64,000 bases of DNA from an uncultured Bacteroidota bacterium (lineage in GTDB: Bacteria; Bacteroidota; Bacteroidia; Chitinophagales; Chitinophagaceae). The translations under genes and the position numbers were made by a program. Each line of letters starts with the position of its first letter. The first letter of the stretch is position 1. Shown piece by piece: positions 35,302 to 44,454 of the stretch. Under the pieces are notes generated by a model. That model was not told where the DNA came from. It was given only the letters and a program-made list of their open reading frames with translations, and ran no database searches. Where the stretch lies: positions 1 through 64,000 of the forward strand of contig CAISPO010000072.1 of NCBI GenBank assembly GCA_903887415.1, in the 5' to 3' direction.

Positions 35302-36285
35302 TTATTCCGTTTTAACAACCTTAAAAACAGATGTTCCGTAAGGTTCCGTTTTCAGGGTTATGCCTACTATATATATCCCGGGATTTACCTGCCTGTTTAT
35401 ATCAAATCGTTCGGAGTTGCCTGCTGCTGAAAAAGTTTCAGAAAATACTTTGTTCCCGATAATGTTATAAACCACCACCTGGTATTCTTTCCCGGTCTCA
35501 AATCCGCTTACAATCAAATGGTCGCTGTTATCAAAATACCCATTGAAAATGCTTGGCAATCCTTTTACTGTGCTTACCCCTTCTGGCGGGAGCAGGTACA
35601 TAATTGTCTGACTTTCAGTTGTTGTGCTTAGCACTGAGTCTATCCTCAACAGAGGCGCCCTGCTGCCCGTATCAAACCATAAATAGGACGTAGTGGCTGT
35701 TAAAGACGGTGTTCCGGCAAGGGTGTCGCGTTCTATCTGCACTTTCTTTATCCGCAGCACATTGGAATAGGTTCCACCTGGCAATATGATGGTGCCATAA
35801 CCATCGCCGGTAACTGCTATCCACCCGGCGCCGTAACTGCCGGTTGCGGGCACATTCACGCGAAAAGAGTCCAAATAATTTGAATTATAAGTGAAGGGGC
35901 GTTTTGCGACGTCGTAATTCGTGTAAAAAGTAGTAATGTGCGAAGTTGTATCATATATGCCATTGATGTATGAATCAGTACTGTTCTCCTCGAGATAGGC
36001 AATGGTGCCGAATGGCATAACCTCCATAAGGCCCGAAGTAGTAAATACGGTTGATGTATCGGGCAGAATGGTAGTTGTATATATGCCTCCGGCAGAGGTA
36101 AGCCCTGAGAAGTCCCAGGTCACATTGCTGCCAGAACTGCCTGCGGTTATACTAGTGGCATCGCAGTTCAGCATTTGGAATGATTCGCCTGTGTAATAAT
36201 TCTCATTATTCGACAGCACGGGCTGGGCAGACATTGCTACCGGCAGAATGAAAAGTGACAATAAGTACGTAACGATTGTTTTCAT
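35302..36285 (-). CDS. Secreted protein with T9SS type A sorting domain
   Basis: 327 residues. Signal peptide MKTIVTYLLSLFILPVAMSA. The body (VTWDFSGLTSAGGIYTTTIL, YLEENSTDSYINGIYDTTS, LPGGTYSNVLRIKKVQIERD) is a beta-rich domain common in Bacteroidota secreted proteins with no known activity. The C-terminal 85 residues, from about SIFNGYFDNSDHLIVSG, end in GIYIVGITLKTEPYGTSVFK, a diverged type A sorting domain. Single gene; the palindromic repeat at 35258 follows it. Confidence 0.75.
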   Translation of the reverse strand: MKTIVTYLLSLFILPVAMSAQPVLSNNENYYTGESFQMLNCDATSITAGSSGSNVTWDFSGLTSAGGIYTTTILPDTSTVFTTSGLMEVMPFGTIAYLEENSTDSYINGIYDTTSHITTFYTNYDVAKRPFTYNSNYLDSFRVNVPATGSYGAGWIAVTGDGYGTIILPGGTYSNVLRIKKVQIERDTLAGTPSLTATTSYLWFDTGSRAPLLRIDSVLSTTTESQTIMYLLPPEGVSTVKGLPSIFNGYFDNSDHLIVSGFETGKEYQVVVYNIIGNKVFSETFSAAGNSERFDINRQVNPGIYIVGITLKTEPYGTSVFKVVKTE

Positions 36286-36455
36286 AAACTAGATTTTTAT
36301 TGGTGAATGAAATTTCAAAAAAAGCCTAACACAATCGTGCCATAAATTCAAAAATTTACAGCTGCTAATGGCATAACTCGTAAATTCACCCACTGAGGGG
36401 GAATTGAGGTTAGGGTTAATAGTGGAGTTTGGAATTTCAGCTTGGGAGTTTGGTG

Positions 36456-36469
36456 CCGATAGCTATCGG
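36456..36469. repeat. CCGATAGCTATCGG palindrome
   Basis: A perfect 14-bp palindrome in the spacer before lpxK, surrounded by GGAATTT-type AT-rich repeats that run up to the start codon. A related CCCGAT...ATCGGG hairpin is at 52380. Confidence 0.65.
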
Positions 36470-36501
36470 GATGATTTTTGGAATTTGGAATTTGAATTTG
36501 A

Positions 36502-37635
36502 ATGGACTCGAAAAATATACTGTATTATATCTTCTCGGTAGTGCGCCTGCTGCTTTACCCGTTTGCGGTGCTTTATGGCGCTATAGTGTGGCTGCGCAAC
36601 CGCATGTATGATGCCAGGTTTTTCACTTCTATTGGCTTTACGGTTCCCATTATTACCGTTGGCAACCTCTCTACCGGCGGTACCGGCAAGACCCCACATG
36701 TGGAGTACCTGGTCCGTTTGTTACAGTACCGGTACCGCGTAGCCACCATGAGCCGAGGTTACAAGCGCCATACACAAGGCTTTATGGTGGCCGACAACAA
36801 TAGCAATGCACTGCGCATTGGCGATGAGCCTATGCAGTACCACATCAAGTTTCCCGAGCTTGTGGTGAGTGTGGCCGAAGAGCGGATGATCGGCATTCCT
36901 GCACTGCTGCAGCGCCGGCCTGATATTGACGCCATTATACTCGATGATGCCTACCAGCACCGCTCGGTAAAGGCTGGCCTCACCATACTTATCACAGATT
37001 TTTCGCGCCCCTTTTATAAAGACCATATACTGCCGTTTGGCAGCCTGCGGGAAAGCAGGGACGCCTACAAACGCGCAAATGTGATCATCGTATCCAAGTG
37101 CCCGCTGGATATGACTGGAGCACAGGCTAAAGAAATAGAGCAGCATATAAACCCAATTGCCGGGCAGCAGGTTTTTTACACAGGCATACGATACGATACG
37201 CCTTTTGATATGATCAGCAATGAGCTGGTGCCACTGGCGGGCAAGCATATCGTGCTGGTGTGCGGTATAGCCCGCCCGGAGCCGCTGCTGGCCTATCTGA
37301 AAAACAGCGCAACTGATGTACACACCCTCACCTACCAGGACCATCACTACTTCGTAACCCAGGATCTGGAAGAAATAAAAAGCGCTTACGAGAACTGGAG
37401 AGTCGAAGACAAGATCATCGTCACTACTGAAAAAGACGCAGCCCGCCTGCAGCTTCATTTTGAAAAACTAAAAGACTGGAACATACCCATTGTGGTCGTC
37501 CCCATAGCTGTTACCGTTTTATTTGATAAAGGTGCAGCATTCGATGAAATTGTCCTTAAATATATGGAGCAGGCAGTGGCCGAGAATAATGAGTATGGGA
37601 TGGGTGGTACCAAGACGGAGCCTCCTATGCTGTAA
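36502..37635 (+). CDS. lpxK: Tetraacyldisaccharide 4'-kinase (LpxK)
   Basis: 377 residues, close to the usual length. An N-terminal membrane-associating helix (YYIFSVVRLLLYPFAVLYGAIVWL) precedes the ATP-binding GNLSTGGTGKT (54-64). Further conserved blocks are MSRGYKR, GDEPMQ, DAIILDDAYQHRSV and DFSRPFYKDHILPFGSLRES. It phosphorylates the 4' position of the lipid A disaccharide at the inner membrane. The last 20 residues are a loose tail. The spacer before it is made of repeats; no operon partner is clear. Confidence 0.9.
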   Translation: MDSKNILYYIFSVVRLLLYPFAVLYGAIVWLRNRMYDARFFTSIGFTVPIITVGNLSTGGTGKTPHVEYLVRLLQYRYRVATMSRGYKRHTQGFMVADNNSNALRIGDEPMQYHIKFPELVVSVAEERMIGIPALLQRRPDIDAIILDDAYQHRSVKAGLTILITDFSRPFYKDHILPFGSLRESRDAYKRANVIIVSKCPLDMTGAQAKEIEQHINPIAGQQVFYTGIRYDTPFDMISNELVPLAGKHIVLVCGIARPEPLLAYLKNSATDVHTLTYQDHHYFVTQDLEEIKSAYENWRVEDKIIVTTEKDAARLQLHFEKLKDWNIPIVVVPIAVTVLFDKGAAFDEIVLKYMEQAVAENNEYGMGGTKTEPPML

Positions 37636-37670
37636 CCAACCTATTTTTTCTGCTGCCCTGATAACAATTC

Positions 37671-37693
37671 AAACCTGCCTGTCGGCAGAGGTT
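37671..37693. repeat. Palindromic repeat AAACCTGCCT..., second copy
   Basis: AACCT/AGGTT and GCC/GGC pair in AAACCTGCCTGTCGGCAGAG. It shares AAACCTGCCT with the copy at 9413-9438. It lies between lpxK and the DUF1835 gene. Confidence 0.5.
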
Positions 37694-37728
37694 CCCAAAA
37701 CCAAATTCCTAATTCCAGCGCAGCTTAC

Positions 37729-37736
37729 TACATTTG
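37729..37736 (+). promoter_or_regulatory. -7 box (TACATTTG) four bases before the DUF1835 gene
   Basis: An exact TAnnTTTG match separated from the ATG at 37741 by CCGC only, so the mRNA should be leaderless or nearly so. Confidence 0.55.
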
Positions 37737-37740
37737 CCGC

Positions 37741-38574
37741 ATGATTTACCATATAGTAACAGGAGATATAGCTGCCGCGCCACTTAAAGACGCAATAATA
37801 GCTGACAGCGCGATGGAAGGAGAGGTAGTGATAATGAAAGACGTACTCAGTGTAGGCCCGCTGCAAAAAGAAGAAGGACAAAAATTTTCGGAACTGCGCA
37901 GCGCCTTCTGGCAGCAGGTAGTGCCTAATGAGAAAAACCCGATACAGGTGGACGATCTGGAACGGCTGCTGGAAACCGGCAACGAGCTTTCAAAAAACGA
38001 AGACGCAAAAATATGGCTGTGGCAAGCTCCCTGGCCAGCTGATATCGCAACCTACTACTGGTCATTAAAATACCTTGGGAAATACATGGGCCGCCTTTAT
38101 GTGGTGAACATTGCCGGCCTGCCTTTTCTTGATGAAAACGGCAAAGTGTTCTATCCAAAAGGCATAGGAGAGATACAACCCAAAGAACTAATAAAGGCAA
38201 AGCGGTTGGCCCGTTTGATAACACCGGCCGAACTTGAAACCGATGCCGAAGAATGGCGCAAACTGCAATCCGAAAACGCCGGCATCCGCATACACGAAGC
38301 CGGCAAACGGCTTGTGTCAAAGAGCGAAGAACATTATGACAACCAGCTCATCAGTTTCTGTTCTCATCAATTTCAGAAAGCATCTAAAGTAGTGAACCAG
38401 GCCATAGCCCGCTACAACATACCCCCCGGCGATCTCTACCTCGGCTGGCGACTTCGCAAAATGGTGGACGCAGGCCGGCTCGAGCTGCAAGGAGATGTGA
38501 CAAAAGGCCTCAAAGACTTTGATGTAAAGATGCCGGGCGATGGAACTAATGCGCAGTATGCGTTGCCGCTGTAA
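37741..38574 (+). CDS. DUF1835/DUF3658 domain protein
   Basis: 277 residues. The N-terminal domain (MIYHIVTGDIAAAPLKDAII, then VVIMKDVLSVGPL) is DUF1835; the C-terminal part (about 190-277: SEEHYDNQLISFCSHQFQKA to the end) is DUF3658. This two-domain cytoplasmic protein is common in Bacteroidota and Bacilli and has no established activity. The C-terminal domain reads like a winged-helix or helical adaptor (LYLGWRLRKMVDAGRLELQGD). Single gene with its own -7 box. Confidence 0.8.
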   Translation: MIYHIVTGDIAAAPLKDAIIADSAMEGEVVIMKDVLSVGPLQKEEGQKFSELRSAFWQQVVPNEKNPIQVDDLERLLETGNELSKNEDAKIWLWQAPWPADIATYYWSLKYLGKYMGRLYVVNIAGLPFLDENGKVFYPKGIGEIQPKELIKAKRLARLITPAELETDAEEWRKLQSENAGIRIHEAGKRLVSKSEEHYDNQLISFCSHQFQKASKVVNQAIARYNIPPGDLYLGWRLRKMVDAGRLELQGDVTKGLKDFDVKMPGDGTNAQYALPL

Positions 38575-38651
38575 TTCATCTGATTTTCATTGGTGTGTAG
38601 CGGTAAAAAGGAAATGAGCGGAAGCCCCTTTAGGGGTTTGGGGTTTCTCCT

Positions 38652-38659
38652 TACCTTTG
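38652..38659 (+). promoter_or_regulatory. -7 box (TACCTTTG) four bases before the membrane protein gene
   Basis: An exact TAnnTTTG match, then CGCC and the ATG at 38664. Same geometry as at 33119 and 37729. Confidence 0.55.
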
Positions 38660-38663
38660 CGCC

Positions 38664-39272
38664 ATGGAATATGATCTGCCGCTGGCGGAAGAAAAAGTAA
38701 AGCCGCACCAGGTCACAACGCTGCACCTGGTGTGTGCATTGGGTTTTATTGGTACAGGAGCAATAATTGCTGTATATAATTATATTATCCCTTTGTGGGG
38801 TGGTGCATTACTGTTTGCCGGCGTGTTGTTGCTCGGACTTACTATTTTTAAGAACAAATGGGTCACCAGCAAAGAAATAAACCCTTTTCTGCGTATTGTC
38901 GAGTTGGTTATCGCGCTCGTAGTGGCTATCTATTCCGCAATCCAGCACTGGAAATTTCCTACCGGTATGTTCGGAGCACTAAGTGCCGGCCTCCTGTTCG
39001 CCCTTTATTGGGAACGTAGGGCAGGCAGCACCTTATACGTGCATATTGACGATTCCGGCCTCAGGCTGCCAGTAGTCCGGCAAAGAGCCTTGGCCTGGAC
39101 TGAAGTTGATCAGGTAGTATTTCGGTTTGGCACACTCACCATCAACACCGCCGACAACCATCTGTTTCAGTGGAACGTGGCACTCCCTGATTTTGACAAC
39201 GAAATATTTGAAGCCTATTGCAGCGCTAAAATAGAAGAGAACAGGCCTAAAAGAAGAAATGATGACTGGTAG
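38664..39272 (+). CDS. Membrane protein with C-terminal PH-like domain
   Basis: 202 residues. Two closely spaced pairs of hydrophobic helices occupy about 21-130 (LVCALGFIGTGAIIAVYNYIIPLW, GALLFAGVLLLGLTIF, IVELVIALVVAIYSAI, GALSAGLLFALYW). The C-terminal 70 residues (LYVHIDDSGLRLPVVRQRAL to about position 188) look like a small beta-rich cytoplasmic domain of the bacterial PH type. Function unknown. It is followed by an inverted repeat and the radical SAM gene. Confidence 0.65.
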   Translation: MEYDLPLAEEKVKPHQVTTLHLVCALGFIGTGAIIAVYNYIIPLWGGALLFAGVLLLGLTIFKNKWVTSKEINPFLRIVELVIALVVAIYSAIQHWKFPTGMFGALSAGLLFALYWERRAGSTLYVHIDDSGLRLPVVRQRALAWTEVDQVVFRFGTLTINTADNHLFQWNVALPDFDNEIFEAYCSAKIEENRPKRRNDDW

Positions 39273-39292
39273 ATTTGTGGAATTAGTCCGGT

Positions 39293-39410
39293 GGAATTGG
39301 GAATTAGGATTGTTTACACTGCATTTACTATCCAATCCAAATTACAAATTCCCAATTCAAAATTCCATTAAAGAAACAATCCTAATTCCAAAATCCTAAT
39401 TCCCAATTCC
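39293..39410. repeat. Long inverted repeat of GGAATT-type sequence
   Basis: The 19-bp arm at 39293-39311 (GGAATTGGGAATTAGGATT) is matched exactly in reverse complement at 39392-39410. The overlapping 16-bp segment 39300-39315 is matched again at 39374-39389. It lies between the membrane protein and radical SAM genes. Confidence 0.8.
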
Positions 39411-39432
39411 ATTAAAAGCAATTCCAATACAA

Positions 39433-40719
39433 ATGACAAATCCATATCTATTATACTCAGACGGCAACGGAACGATCTTTGAAGACACGACCCTCTACAG
39501 CGTGGGCCGCAGTGGTTGGGATGCTATGCCTATACCCGAAGAGGACTGGATTGAGTTGCCTGATGGCGGCAACCTATACGAGCTACCAGGCAGAAGGGGA
39601 ATAGGTATTGATGTGGAAACCGGCGACATGCGCCTGTGCGAAAAAGGCTGGGCTGTGGCCGCCTTTGTTCCTCCTGCACACACCAGCTTTTACCTTGCTG
39701 CCTTTGAGACGCTTGAAGACGCGCCTACCCTGCCCTTGTTTTGCTATACTGCCGCCGGCTGGCTTGATGATAAATTTTATGTTCCCGCTATGCGCATTGA
39801 GCGCGATATACGCCAGGAGTGCAGCGGCTACGATGAAGATAAGATCAACGCCGGCCTCGAAACGCTTACCCACGCTTACCCGCATAACCGGCTGGTAAAA
39901 CATCTTGCTGATAATTGTGCGCTTAGCTATAACTGTCCCGCTGCGCGAAACTATTTTATGGGCCGCTGGGAATGCCCTATACCTACATCACCTGCTTGCA
40001 ATGCCAACTGCCTTGGCTGCATCTCCTTTCAGCCGGAAGATGAAACAATTGTCTCCCCCCAAGACAGGTTGCAATTCAAACCCACAGCCGCAGAGATCGT
40101 AGAGTTCACTGTACCTCACCTGGAGACTGCACCTTTCCCGATAGTAAGCTACGGACAAGGTTGCGAAGGAGAGCCGCTGCTGATGTGGGAAACAATTAGA
40201 GAATCGATAATTGAGATACGCAAACACACATCGAAGGGCAGCATCAATATAAATACCAACGGAAGCAAACCAGAAGCAGTAGAACAACTGATGAAAGCGG
40301 GCCTCAACAGCATTCGCGTGAGTCTCAATTCTGCACAAAGGGATCTATATACCAAATACTACCGCCCCAACAATTATCAGTTCGAAGATATCGTAGAAAG
40401 CCTTCGGATAGTGCGCAAATACAATGGCTGGGCCTCTATCAATTATTTTGTCTTCCCCGGCGTTACCGACAGTGTGGCGGAGTTTGATGCGCTATGCAGC
40501 CTCATCAGCGCCACAGATCTCAGTATGATACAGTGGCGCAGTTTCAATATAGACCCGGACTGGTACCTGGGCAAAATGGGCCTTGTTGACCCCGGCGAAT
40601 GCCTGGGGATCCGGCAAATGATAGACATGATCCATGAAGAGTTCCCGAAGGTAAAATTCGGCTATTTCAATCCGCCAATAGAACGAATGAAGAATTATGA
40701 CGAGGCATTTGCGCATTAG
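39433..40719 (+). CDS. Radical SAM enzyme
   Basis: 428 residues. The [4Fe-4S] cluster cysteines are C189-x3-C193-x2-C196 (SPACNANCLGCISFQ). Radical SAM barrel features follow: SYGQGCEGEPLL (a GxGEPLL-type motif), ININTNGSKPEAVEQL, NSIRVSLNSAQRDLYTKYYRP and VTDSVAEFDAL. The first about 185 residues are a distinct N-terminal region (YSDGNGTIFEDTTLYSVGRSG and a Cys pair at 162 and 168). Substrate unknown; the GEP motif and DXXXXCYRPN-like block recall the pyruvate-formate-lyase-activating/peptide-modifying branch. No obvious partner gene nearby. Confidence 0.8.
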   Translation: MTNPYLLYSDGNGTIFEDTTLYSVGRSGWDAMPIPEEDWIELPDGGNLYELPGRRGIGIDVETGDMRLCEKGWAVAAFVPPAHTSFYLAAFETLEDAPTLPLFCYTAAGWLDDKFYVPAMRIERDIRQECSGYDEDKINAGLETLTHAYPHNRLVKHLADNCALSYNCPAARNYFMGRWECPIPTSPACNANCLGCISFQPEDETIVSPQDRLQFKPTAAEIVEFTVPHLETAPFPIVSYGQGCEGEPLLMWETIRESIIEIRKHTSKGSININTNGSKPEAVEQLMKAGLNSIRVSLNSAQRDLYTKYYRPNNYQFEDIVESLRIVRKYNGWASINYFVFPGVTDSVAEFDALCSLISATDLSMIQWRSFNIDPDWYLGKMGLVDPGECLGIRQMIDMIHEEFPKVKFGYFNPPIERMKNYDEAFAH

Positions 40720-40845
40720 CAAGAATCGCCTTTGTTTCTATTTCCTGTACATGCTTATCCAAGCTTGGGTTCTGTTTTTTAAATTTTCCGGGGAAGGGTA
40801 AAGCGTATTCGAAACTTCCACCCTGGTATATCCATTTCGGTCCAT

Positions 40846-40881
40846 AAAAAAATCCCCTGCATCGGCTTGCAGGGGATTTTT
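40846..40881. terminator. Bidirectional terminator between radical SAM and PKD genes
   Basis: AATCCCCTGCA (40851-40861) and TGCAGGGGATT (40868-40878) form an 11-bp perfect stem with six-base loop; A7 on one side and T5 on the other give a T tract in both directions. It serves both convergent genes. The rest of 40720-40845 shows no gene. Confidence 0.9.
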
Positions 40882-40897
40882 ATGAATCGTTTAAAAC

Positions 40898-43800
40898 TTA
40901 TCTTATCAGTGTCACATCTCCTTTATACACCACGTTGGTGCCTCCGGGTTCCCCTACTATAATCGTATAGTAGTAGGTACCCATATCCTGTGGTACACCC
41001 TGGAATGTTCCGTCCCATCCCACATCAGGGTTGTTGGTATAGAATATCTGCTGCCCCCACCGGTTATATACGCGGAAGTCAAGAAGATTCGTGAACTTGA
41101 TGCCTACGGGGCGGAACACATCATTTAATCCATCACCGTTTGGCGTGAAGCCGCTAGGTATGCAATGATGTGTGTTACTGTCAACATGTATCGTTACGAA
41201 TGCTGAGTCAACACAGCCGTATATATCCATACCATATACCGTATAGGTGGTGGTAACATGTGGGGTCGCTATAGGGTCGTTGATGTTAGGATTGTTAAGG
41301 CTGCCATCATCGGGCCTCCACCAGTAGTAAACCTGGCTGTCTGCGTTAAGCTGGTAGCTGTCGCCATACAGTATTGTAGCGTCAGCGGTTACATGCGATA
41401 CCGGTTTACCAAGTACAGAATGTATCACCATAGTTTGCGTAGCTGGACATGCGCCAAAATCCGTATTTGCCAAACCAACAGTTACGGTAAATGAATAGGT
41501 ACCAAAGGCGTTAAAGAACGGTATCGCGGCCGTATCACTGCTCAGGTTAGCACCGGGCGTCCATAAATAGGTGAAGCTGGTCAGGTCGCTTAATGCAGGA
41601 TAAACAGTTACATAATTGTCAAGCGGCAATGGCTGACGCAGGCAAAGTGTAGTGTCGAGCCAGGAATGGATGTTCAACTGAAGCACGTAAACATTATGAT
41701 CTGTAACGCTGATACAGCCAAATTCGTCTGTTACTAACAATGAAACATCATATATCCCTGCCTGGCTATAGAGATGGCCGGGAGCAGGCGTAGTGCCAGG
41801 TGTAGTGCCGGTAGTTCCGTCACCATAATCCCAGGCATAACTGGCCAATGTTGTAGGTGTAGTTTGGTACATTGCAGAAGACGCATCAACCATAGTACTG
41901 TTTTGTCCAGCACAGATCGTGTCTAGAACAGGCGTGAATGCCGCCTGTACCATATGGTATGTATTCGGATGCTCGGTGATGCTGGCTGAGCAAATCGCGA
42001 AATAAGCCGTAAGTGTTACATTCTGAACCGCATGCGTAAAGAACAGGTGCGTAGGGTTAGTAGTAGTCACAGCCGGAGAGCCATCGCCGAAATTCCAGGA
42101 ATAAGAGGTAGCACCGGTTGAGGTGTTTGTAAAGTAAACCGTATCCTCTTCGCATCCGGGATGTATAGTAGGAATAAAGTTTGCTACAACTGGCGGATAT
42201 ACGACGACAGTGATAGAATCCATCGGGCTTTCACATCCTACTGTTTGAGTAGCGAAGAATGTGTACGTGCCTGGTATGGATGTGTTTACTGTTGGCGCAA
42301 CTGTTGTCCAGCCAACTGTGCTTGTATCGGTCGGATACCACTTAATGTTCAAACCGGCTACTGTAAACGGAACGAATGTAGCGCCGTAACAATATTGGGT
42401 AATGCCCGAGATCACCGGCGCATTAGGAGGGTTTACGATAGTGGCGTCAATGCTCGCCGTGTCTTTACAACCATAAGCACTCACCCCGATCACCGTATAA
42501 ATACCAGTATCCGCATAGGAATAACCGGGCCGTGTAGGGTATTGAAGCGCAGAAGTAAAGCCCGCAGGGCCGGTCCAACTGAATGTCTCCCCCGCTGTGG
42601 CAGGATTTACAGATAATGTGAGCGTAGTTAAAGACCCGATACATTGCGGTGCATTGGTCGATAAGTTCAAAACAGGTTTGGGGTGTATATATGCTATTGT
42701 ACTGTCCAGTGTCGTTACGCCACCCACTGTTTTGGTGACATAATATTTACCTGTATCTGCGTAGGTAGCTGGATAAATTGAAAAAGTCTGGTTCGTTGAA
42801 AGAACGGTGGTGGACGGGTAAGGCCCATACCAGGTATAAGTAGCGCCTGCAGAGCTGTCCAGAACATTAAATGTCAGCGTATCACCGTAACAAGGTGTGT
42901 TAACAACCGCCCCATTGCAGGTAAGTACAGTCAGATAAATGATCCTGGTACCGCAAGTGCCGGTAGCTGTACCACCGCAATTGCTATAAGCAGTTCCAGT
43001 TATGGTATAAGTGATAGTTGGCGGTAGCGCGGTGAGGTTGATCGTATTGGTAACACCTGTAGTAGATGTAAGGCCTGTGCCCGATGCCCACGCCCATGTG
43101 GCCCATGTCCATGCGCCTGTATTTGCAAAAGAAAGATTAACAGGCAATGTAGTCATACCGGGGAAAAGGCAAGCATTGAATGTGTCATAAATAGCGCCGG
43201 GAGCAGTAGGCGGATTTACCGGTACGCCATTTACTACGATCGTTGGCTCAGGAAAAGCGCTGTCTATGCCATTCGCTGTATTCAGGAATGTGTATGCATA
43301 GGAAACGAAAGTGCTGTCATATGGGCACAGGTTACCGAGGCTATATACAAGGCCTATAGCAATATCTCCGGGATCAGCAGCATGGGTGGTATAAACGGGT
43401 GTTATAGCTGCCGTTCCTGCATATACCGTACTCAGGTCAGATACATAGAAATCAATTGGCCAGGAATCATACACCAGCGCTTTGGCGCGGCAATCCTTCG
43501 TGCAAAGCTGTAAATAAGCATAAGTGTAAGTTTCGCCGGTGCCTTCTACACCCACGCGGTGATCCAGATCATTCTGGAAGGTAACCTGGTTAGTTGTGGC
43601 AAAACTACCGCCATGTGCTTCATCATTATCCGGGTCGCAGGAGCGCATATAATAAAGGTTGTTCAGCGTAGTGGCTCCGGTATTGTATAATTTGGCTGTT
43701 ACAACCACCCACGAAGCGTTAGTGTCCACACGCGTTTCCATGTTTATCTTCAATTGCCCGGCAGCAGTAGTACCAGACCAGTTTCCGATAAGCTGGCCAC

Positions 43801-44221
43801 CAGCATTGACATAAGAGACATTATTACCGTTCAGTGTCGCCATTGCACCGGCAGCACTGCCAGCAGTAATAGCGCCGTTGGAGGTAAACGCCCAGTTAAG
43901 GCCTCCGGGGCCTCCCACTTGTATTCCCCAGCCTTCAAACGGGCTGCCGGGATAAGTGTAGTCGCCCATTAACGGAGGTGCGCCCACCGTCCAGCCATCG
44001 TGGCCGTAGTCGTATGTTTCTGCCAGGTCGCTGCCTGCGGGATAAGGATGATATCCTGCCGGTGGCGGATTAGCACCAAAAGCACCATAATCATTTTGGC
44101 CTATCTCCAGCCAATGGCCTGGTAAGTATAGCTGACCACCAACTCCACCCACCAGTTGGCCGAAGCAAAGGTTGCTCACTAGCAGTACAAACAAAAGTAA
44201 AAGTAAATGTAAGCGACGCAT
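40898..44221 (-). CDS. Secreted PKD-domain protein with T9SS type B (gliding-type) sorting domain
   Basis: 1107 residues. Signal peptide MRRLHLLLLLFVLLVSNLCFG. Residues about 20-340 are a large beta domain (LYLPGHWLEIGQNDYGAFG, WGIQVGGPGGLNWAF) of unknown role. Several Ig-like segments follow (ATYTWYGPYPSTTVLSTNQT, AGETFSWTGPAGFTS), and then PKD domains with SYSWNFGDGSPAV and SYAWDYGDGTTG. The last 90 residues (CIPSGFTPNGDGLNDVFRPV to YKGDVTLIR) are the gliding motility-associated C-terminal, type B T9SS signal. The partner porin PorP/SprF often next to such genes is absent here. Upstream a TATATTTA box is one mismatch from the -7 consensus. Confidence 0.9.
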   Translation of the reverse strand: MRRLHLLLLLFVLLVSNLCFGQLVGGVGGQLYLPGHWLEIGQNDYGAFGANPPPAGYHPYPAGSDLAETYDYGHDGWTVGAPPLMGDYTYPGSPFEGWGIQVGGPGGLNWAFTSNGAITAGSAAGAMATLNGNNVSYVNAGGQLIGNWSGTTAAGQLKINMETRVDTNASWVVVTAKLYNTGATTLNNLYYMRSCDPDNDEAHGGSFATTNQVTFQNDLDHRVGVEGTGETYTYAYLQLCTKDCRAKALVYDSWPIDFYVSDLSTVYAGTAAITPVYTTHAADPGDIAIGLVYSLGNLCPYDSTFVSYAYTFLNTANGIDSAFPEPTIVVNGVPVNPPTAPGAIYDTFNACLFPGMTTLPVNLSFANTGAWTWATWAWASGTGLTSTTGVTNTINLTALPPTITYTITGTAYSNCGGTATGTCGTRIIYLTVLTCNGAVVNTPCYGDTLTFNVLDSSAGATYTWYGPYPSTTVLSTNQTFSIYPATYADTGKYYVTKTVGGVTTLDSTIAYIHPKPVLNLSTNAPQCIGSLTTLTLSVNPATAGETFSWTGPAGFTSALQYPTRPGYSYADTGIYTVIGVSAYGCKDTASIDATIVNPPNAPVISGITQYCYGATFVPFTVAGLNIKWYPTDTSTVGWTTVAPTVNTSIPGTYTFFATQTVGCESPMDSITVVVYPPVVANFIPTIHPGCEEDTVYFTNTSTGATSYSWNFGDGSPAVTTTNPTHLFFTHAVQNVTLTAYFAICSASITEHPNTYHMVQAAFTPVLDTICAGQNSTMVDASSAMYQTTPTTLASYAWDYGDGTTGTTPGTTPAPGHLYSQAGIYDVSLLVTDEFGCISVTDHNVYVLQLNIHSWLDTTLCLRQPLPLDNYVTVYPALSDLTSFTYLWTPGANLSSDTAAIPFFNAFGTYSFTVTVGLANTDFGACPATQTMVIHSVLGKPVSHVTADATILYGDSYQLNADSQVYYWWRPDDGSLNNPNINDPIATPHVTTTYTVYGMDIYGCVDSAFVTIHVDSNTHHCIPSGFTPNGDGLNDVFRPVGIKFTNLLDFRVYNRWGQQIFYTNNPDVGWDGTFQGVPQDMGTYYYTIIVGEPGGTNVVYKGDVTLIR

Positions 44222-44454
44222 AGGTTAGATTGTTTATTTTAATTCGTGTTAAATATAAGTAATACTTTCAAAACAACAAAGAACTATTTAGTAACATTAG
44301 TGTATTGCCAGGCGAACCGTAAAATGAACACCTAGTAAAGAAGACATTAAGTTATTATTAAAGGTTGGTAATAAATGAGATATTTTTTTAAAAATAATGC
44401 GATTATTAACTTGCAATTGATAAAATGGCTTATCCCAATGCAGTTTACCCTATT

